NCBI RefSeq assembly: GCF_019970065.1 | Contig: NZ_JAHXYH010000003.1 | Location: 124,001-188,000, forward strand | From: Chryseobacterium sp. OSA05B | GTDB lineage: Bacteria; Bacteroidota; Bacteroidia; Flavobacteriales; Weeksellaceae | Reading direction: 5' to 3' | DNA length: 64,000 nt | Shown here: positions 61,247 to 64,000 of the stretch, one piece after another | How positions within the stretch are numbered: position 1 is the first letter of the stretch | How the letters are laid out: every line of letters starts with the position of its first letter | Position numbers and translations under genes: made by a program | Notes under the pieces: generated by a model | What the model saw: only the letters and a program-made list of their open reading frames with translations | What the model was told of the DNA's origin: nothing | The model's database searches: none

Positions 61247-62500
61247 GTGAAAGTTTCAAAATTAGCGGCGAACCTGATTGGTTCCGAAATCGTAAAAATT
61301 GGTAATGAAGTAAATGATTTAAAAGCAAAAGGAGCGGAGATAGCCAATCTTACTATTGGTGACCTTAATTCTAATCTATATCCTATTCCGGCATTGCTGA
61401 AGGAAGAGATTCAGAAGGCATATCAGAATAATTTGACGAATTATCCGCCAGCCAACGGACTTTTATCTTTAAGAAAAGAAGTTTCCAAAGACCTGAAAAA
61501 CAGATGGAATCTGGAGTATTCACCGAACGATATTTTAATTACTGCGGGATCAAGGCCTTTGATCTATGCGGTTTACAAAACCATTGTGGATGAAGGGGAT
61601 AAAGTAGTATATCCTACACCATCCTGGAACAACAACCATTACGCTTACCTTACTTCTGCAGAAGCTGTTGAAGTGAAGACCACACCTGAAAATAATTTCC
61701 TACCGACGGCAGACGACCTTAGGCCTCATTTAGGAGGTGCCGTTCTGTTAGCGCTTTGTTCACCATTGAATCCTACAGGAACGATGTTTACAAGACAGCA
61801 GCTTTCAGACATCTGTGAACTGGTTCTTGAAGAAAACAAAAAAAGAGGTGCAGACGAAAAACCATTGTACCTGATGTACGATCAGATCTATTCTAACCTT
61901 ACTTTCGGTGCAGAACACGTAGATCCGGTTTCTCTTTTCCCTGAACTGAAGGAATACACCATTTATATCGATGGAATATCCAAATGCCTTGCAGCAACGG
62001 GTGTACGTGTAGGATGGGGATTCGGTCCTGCTCACATTTTGGATAAAATGAAAGCGCTTTTGACGCACGTTGGAGCATGGGCACCAAAACCTGAACAGGA
62101 AGCTACCGCAAAATTCTACGAAAACCCTGAAAATGTAAATGTTTTCGTGGAAGATTTCAAAGGAAAACTGGAAGAGAGCTTAAAAGTTCTTCACGGTGGA
62201 ATCCAGGATCTGAAAGGGAAAGGATTATCTGTGGAAAGTATCGAACCAATGGGAGCTTTATATCTTACCATCAGACTTGATTATATCGGAAAAACAAAGC
62301 CGGATGGCTCTGTAATTGAAAATTCTTCTGACCTGGTTTTCTATTTAATTAATGACGCTGGTGTTGCTCTTGTACCATTCTCAGCTTTCGGAGAAGCAAA
62401 ATCTGAACCTTGGTTCCGTGCTTCTGTAGGAGGTTTAGCTGTGGATGAGATCAAGGTGATGCTTCCGAAGCTTGAAAATGCTTTGAATAATCTTAAATAA
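61247..62500 (+). CDS. Class I/II PLP-dependent aminotransferase
   Basis: This 417-residue fold-type I aminotransferase is related to aspartate/aromatic aminotransferases. Recognisable parts are LTIGDLNSNLYPIPALL, the N-terminal NYPPANGLLSLR, the PLP-phosphate loop TAGSRPLI, LCSPLNPTG, YDQIYSNLTF, and the PLP lysine in DGISKCLAATGVRVGW. The amino donor is not defined. A GTG at 61247 is used as the start, because the KVSKLAANLIGSEI helix begins there. A word-type inverted repeat follows the stop. Confidence 0.9.
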   Translation: MKVSKLAANLIGSEIVKIGNEVNDLKAKGAEIANLTIGDLNSNLYPIPALLKEEIQKAYQNNLTNYPPANGLLSLRKEVSKDLKNRWNLEYSPNDILITAGSRPLIYAVYKTIVDEGDKVVYPTPSWNNNHYAYLTSAEAVEVKTTPENNFLPTADDLRPHLGGAVLLALCSPLNPTGTMFTRQQLSDICELVLEENKKRGADEKPLYLMYDQIYSNLTFGAEHVDPVSLFPELKEYTIYIDGISKCLAATGVRVGWGFGPAHILDKMKALLTHVGAWAPKPEQEATAKFYENPENVNVFVEDFKGKLEESLKVLHGGIQDLKGKGLSVESIEPMGALYLTIRLDYIGKTKPDGSVIENSSDLVFYLINDAGVALVPFSAFGEAKSEPWFRASVGGLAVDEIKVMLPKLENALNNLK

Positions 62501-62505
62501 TTTTT

Positions 62506-62593
62506 AATGTAACAGTATAGCAATGTATCAATGTAACAATTCCGGTATTTAAAATATTGGTAAACTGTTAAATTGATACATTGTTACATTTAA
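62506..62593 (+). repeat. Intergenic inverted-repeat element (AATGTATC-word type)
   Basis: CAATGTATCAATGTAAC (62521-62537) pairs with GTTAAATTGATACATTG (62567-62583) at 16 of 17 bases. Each arm is again made of near-repeated words (AATGTAACAGTATAGCAATG, TTGTTACATTT). It lies between the aminotransferase and a membrane-protein gene. Confidence 0.8.
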
Positions 62594-62618
62594 AATAAAA
62601 TATAATAGGGTAATATTA

Positions 62619-63212
62619 ATGAAATTCCCCAAAAAGCTCTTTCTGGAAACCAAGCTGTTGAGTTTCTCAACCTTAGGAATTATCGTTTTGGTGATTCTTA
62701 GTGTATGGCTTTCGGGAAAAGGTTCTCACAGATCTTTATTTCAGAATTCAATCTTATCAACATCCATTTTAGCGAGTGCGTTTTTTCTATTTATCAGCTT
62801 AGGGTTGTATTATGGTTTGAAATTAAAAGAAAATGTAGGGAATATATTCAATAAGCAAAGGCTGGATAAATATTCTGACAATGCTCCGGCAGTAGGTAGT
62901 TTCGATTTTGACCCTCCTGTTGTTGGCGATAGTATAGCAGCAGCGGTACTGTCTATTGTTTTGTGGTTTTTGATTACCATTGTTTTGGTAGTTCTTTTAT
63001 ATTTTTTAGGATTTTTGTTTTCGGCAGCTGTTTTATTTCTTATAGCTATGCTGTATTGGATCTTTTTCAGAGCTTTACGTCTGGTCTTCAAAAATTCAGG
63101 AAAATGTAAGGGAAACCTGCTAAAAAGCATTGGTTTTGGAATCTTTTACTCATTTCTGTATATCTCATGGATCTACGGAATTATTTTTTTAGCAAATTAT
63201 ATAAACTCATAA
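62619..63212 (+). CDS. Hypothetical membrane protein
   Basis: This is a 197-residue inner-membrane protein with five hydrophobic segments (about 15-33, 45-65, 105-130, 133-150 and 170-192) and a short Asp/Pro-rich loop (FDFDPPVVGD). No family is recognised. It stands 25 bases after an inverted-repeat element and 29 bases before kdsB. Confidence 0.65.
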   Translation: MKFPKKLFLETKLLSFSTLGIIVLVILSVWLSGKGSHRSLFQNSILSTSILASAFFLFISLGLYYGLKLKENVGNIFNKQRLDKYSDNAPAVGSFDFDPPVVGDSIAAAVLSIVLWFLITIVLVVLLYFLGFLFSAAVLFLIAMLYWIFFRALRLVFKNSGKCKGNLLKSIGFGIFYSFLYISWIYGIIFLANYINS

Positions 63213-63241
63213 TTAATAACTCTAAATCATAACTTTTTACA

Positions 63242-63964
63242 ATGAAAATCATAGCTGTCATTCCTGCGCGTTACGAAGCAAGCCGTTTTCCGGCAAAGCT
63301 GATGCAGATGTTGGGAGATAAAACCGTTATTACAACAACGTATAAGAATGTGGTGGAAACAGGATTGTTCGATGAAGTATTTGTAGCTACGGATTCAGAA
63401 ATTATTTTTGAAGAAATCGTGAAAAACGGAGGAAAAGCCGTGATGACCGGACAGCATGAAACGGGAAGCGACCGTATTGCAGAGGCTGTACAGAACATCG
63501 ATTGTGATATTGTTATCAATGTTCAGGGCGATGAACCTTTCCTTAAATTAGAGCCTCTCAGACAGCTTATCGACGTTTTTAAAGATGATGAGAACCAGGA
63601 AATTTCTCTGGCCTCCTTAAAAATCAAACTGACGGAAAAAGAAGAAATTGAAAACCCGAATAATGTGAAAGTTATTACGGATAACAATGGATTCGCACTG
63701 TATTTCAGCCGTTCCGTGATTCCTTTTCACAGGGAAGTTTCTTACGAGGTGAGTTATTTTAAGCATATCGGAGTCTACGCTTTCAGAAAACATGCGTTGC
63801 TTCAGTTCTCCAAACTGGAAATGAAACCGCTGGAAATATCAGAAAAGATAGAATGTATCCGTTATCTTGAATATGGGATGAAAATCAAACTGATAGAAAC
63901 CAATTTCATCGGAGTAGGAATCGATACACCGGAAGATCTGGAAAAAGCACGGAAATTAATTTAA
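63242..63964 (+). CDS. kdsB: 3-deoxy-manno-octulosonate cytidylyltransferase
   Basis: This 240-residue cytosolic enzyme activates Kdo with CTP to CMP-Kdo for lipopolysaccharide inner-core synthesis. The nucleotide-binding start [15 protein letters not shown], the [15 protein letters not shown] motif, [11 protein letters not shown] and the C-terminal [14 protein letters not shown] are all characteristic. Length is normal. No kdsA or other Kdo gene is in the window. The last 36 bases of the window contain nothing recognisable. Confidence 0.95.
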   Translation: MKIIAVIPARYEASRFPAKLMQMLGDKTVITTTYKNVVETGLFDEVFVATDSEIIFEEIVKNGGKAVMTGQHETGSDRIAEAVQNIDCDIVINVQGDEPFLKLEPLRQLIDVFKDDENQEISLASLKIKLTEKEEIENPNNVKVITDNNGFALYFSRSVIPFHREVSYEVSYFKHIGVYAFRKHALLQFSKLEMKPLEISEKIECIRYLEYGMKIKLIETNFIGVGIDTPEDLEKARKLI

Positions 63965-64000
63965 AAATAGATTGGGAAAAGATTAACATTACCTGTACGC

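Noticed and set aside
1..64000. CRISPR arrays, tRNA or rRNA genes, insertion sequences and prophage genes
   Set aside because: No regular spacer repeats, cloverleaf-like segments, transposase or integrase motifs were recognised on reading both strands; a weak tRNA cannot be excluded without a covariance search.

Overview
This window looks like chromosomal DNA from a member of the Bacteroidota, class Flavobacteriia, most probably Chryseobacterium or a close Weeksellaceae relative. The sequence evidence is a low G+C content, several secreted proteins ending in the type IX secretion (T9SS) type A sorting domain with terminal KFIKK-like residues, many promoters with the Bacteroidota -7 box TAnnTTTG, almost no Shine-Dalgarno sequences, and families typical of the group (DUF4199, DUF3667, DUF4286, DUF4920, PG_1098-like methyltransferase, T6SS subtype iii genes). 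The genus is inferred from protein style, not from a database search. Most genes are on the + strand and are ordinary core or envelope genes. No rRNA, tRNA, CRISPR array, transposase or intact prophage was seen.

Layout. 0-5 kb: end of a T9SS cargo gene, udk, a FtsB/DivIC-like gene, an orphan methylmalonyl-CoA mutase small subunit, a DinB protein, a methyltransferase and a small lipoprotein. 5-10 kb: an M20 peptidase and three consecutive T9SS cargo genes, two of them clear paralogues. 10-15 kb: an SDR gene, etfBA behind a perfect 18-bp palindrome, a bifunctional-nuclease-family gene and a nucleoside permease. 15-22 kb: ECF sigma factor, putative anti-sigma and outer-membrane protein, then thiolase and a UMF1-type transporter. 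22-29 kb: a large T9SS metalloprotease, mevalonate kinase with a UbiA prenyltransferase, proline dehydrogenase and another T9SS cargo gene. 29-30.4 kb: an XRE regulator facing an 840-bp gene-free, AT-rich region with repeated operator-like sites. 30-40 kb: M14 peptidase, DUF4920, an amino-acid permease, a three-gene T6SSiii fragment (tssE, tssF, lipoprotein), a TPR/LuxR-type sensor-regulator and two paralogous lipoproteins. 40-50 kb: uvrA, a papain-like protein divergent from a double-glycine-leader peptide gene, small envelope genes and gyrA. 50-64 kb: menB/menA, a metallo-beta-lactamase-fold hydrolase, the SRP RNA gene ffs on the minus strand, a glycosyltransferase, phosphosugar mutase, an aminotransferase and kdsB.

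Themes. Electron-transfer flavoprotein, thiolase, proline dehydrogenase and menaquinone synthesis fit aerobic respiration on amino and fatty acids. The T9SS cargos, peptidases and lipoproteins fit a protein-degrading, surface-active lifestyle. The most interesting non-genic signal is a set of intergenic inverted-repeat elements that share one design (short near-tandem words on one arm, their complement on the other) but use different words at different loci (about 1.2, 12.8, 24.3, 46.4, 51.9 and 62.5 kb). The most interesting gene-level leads are the XRE regulator with its operator-like array, the GG-leader peptide beside a Cys/His papain-like protein, the isolated T6SSiii fragment and the palindrome in front of etfBA.
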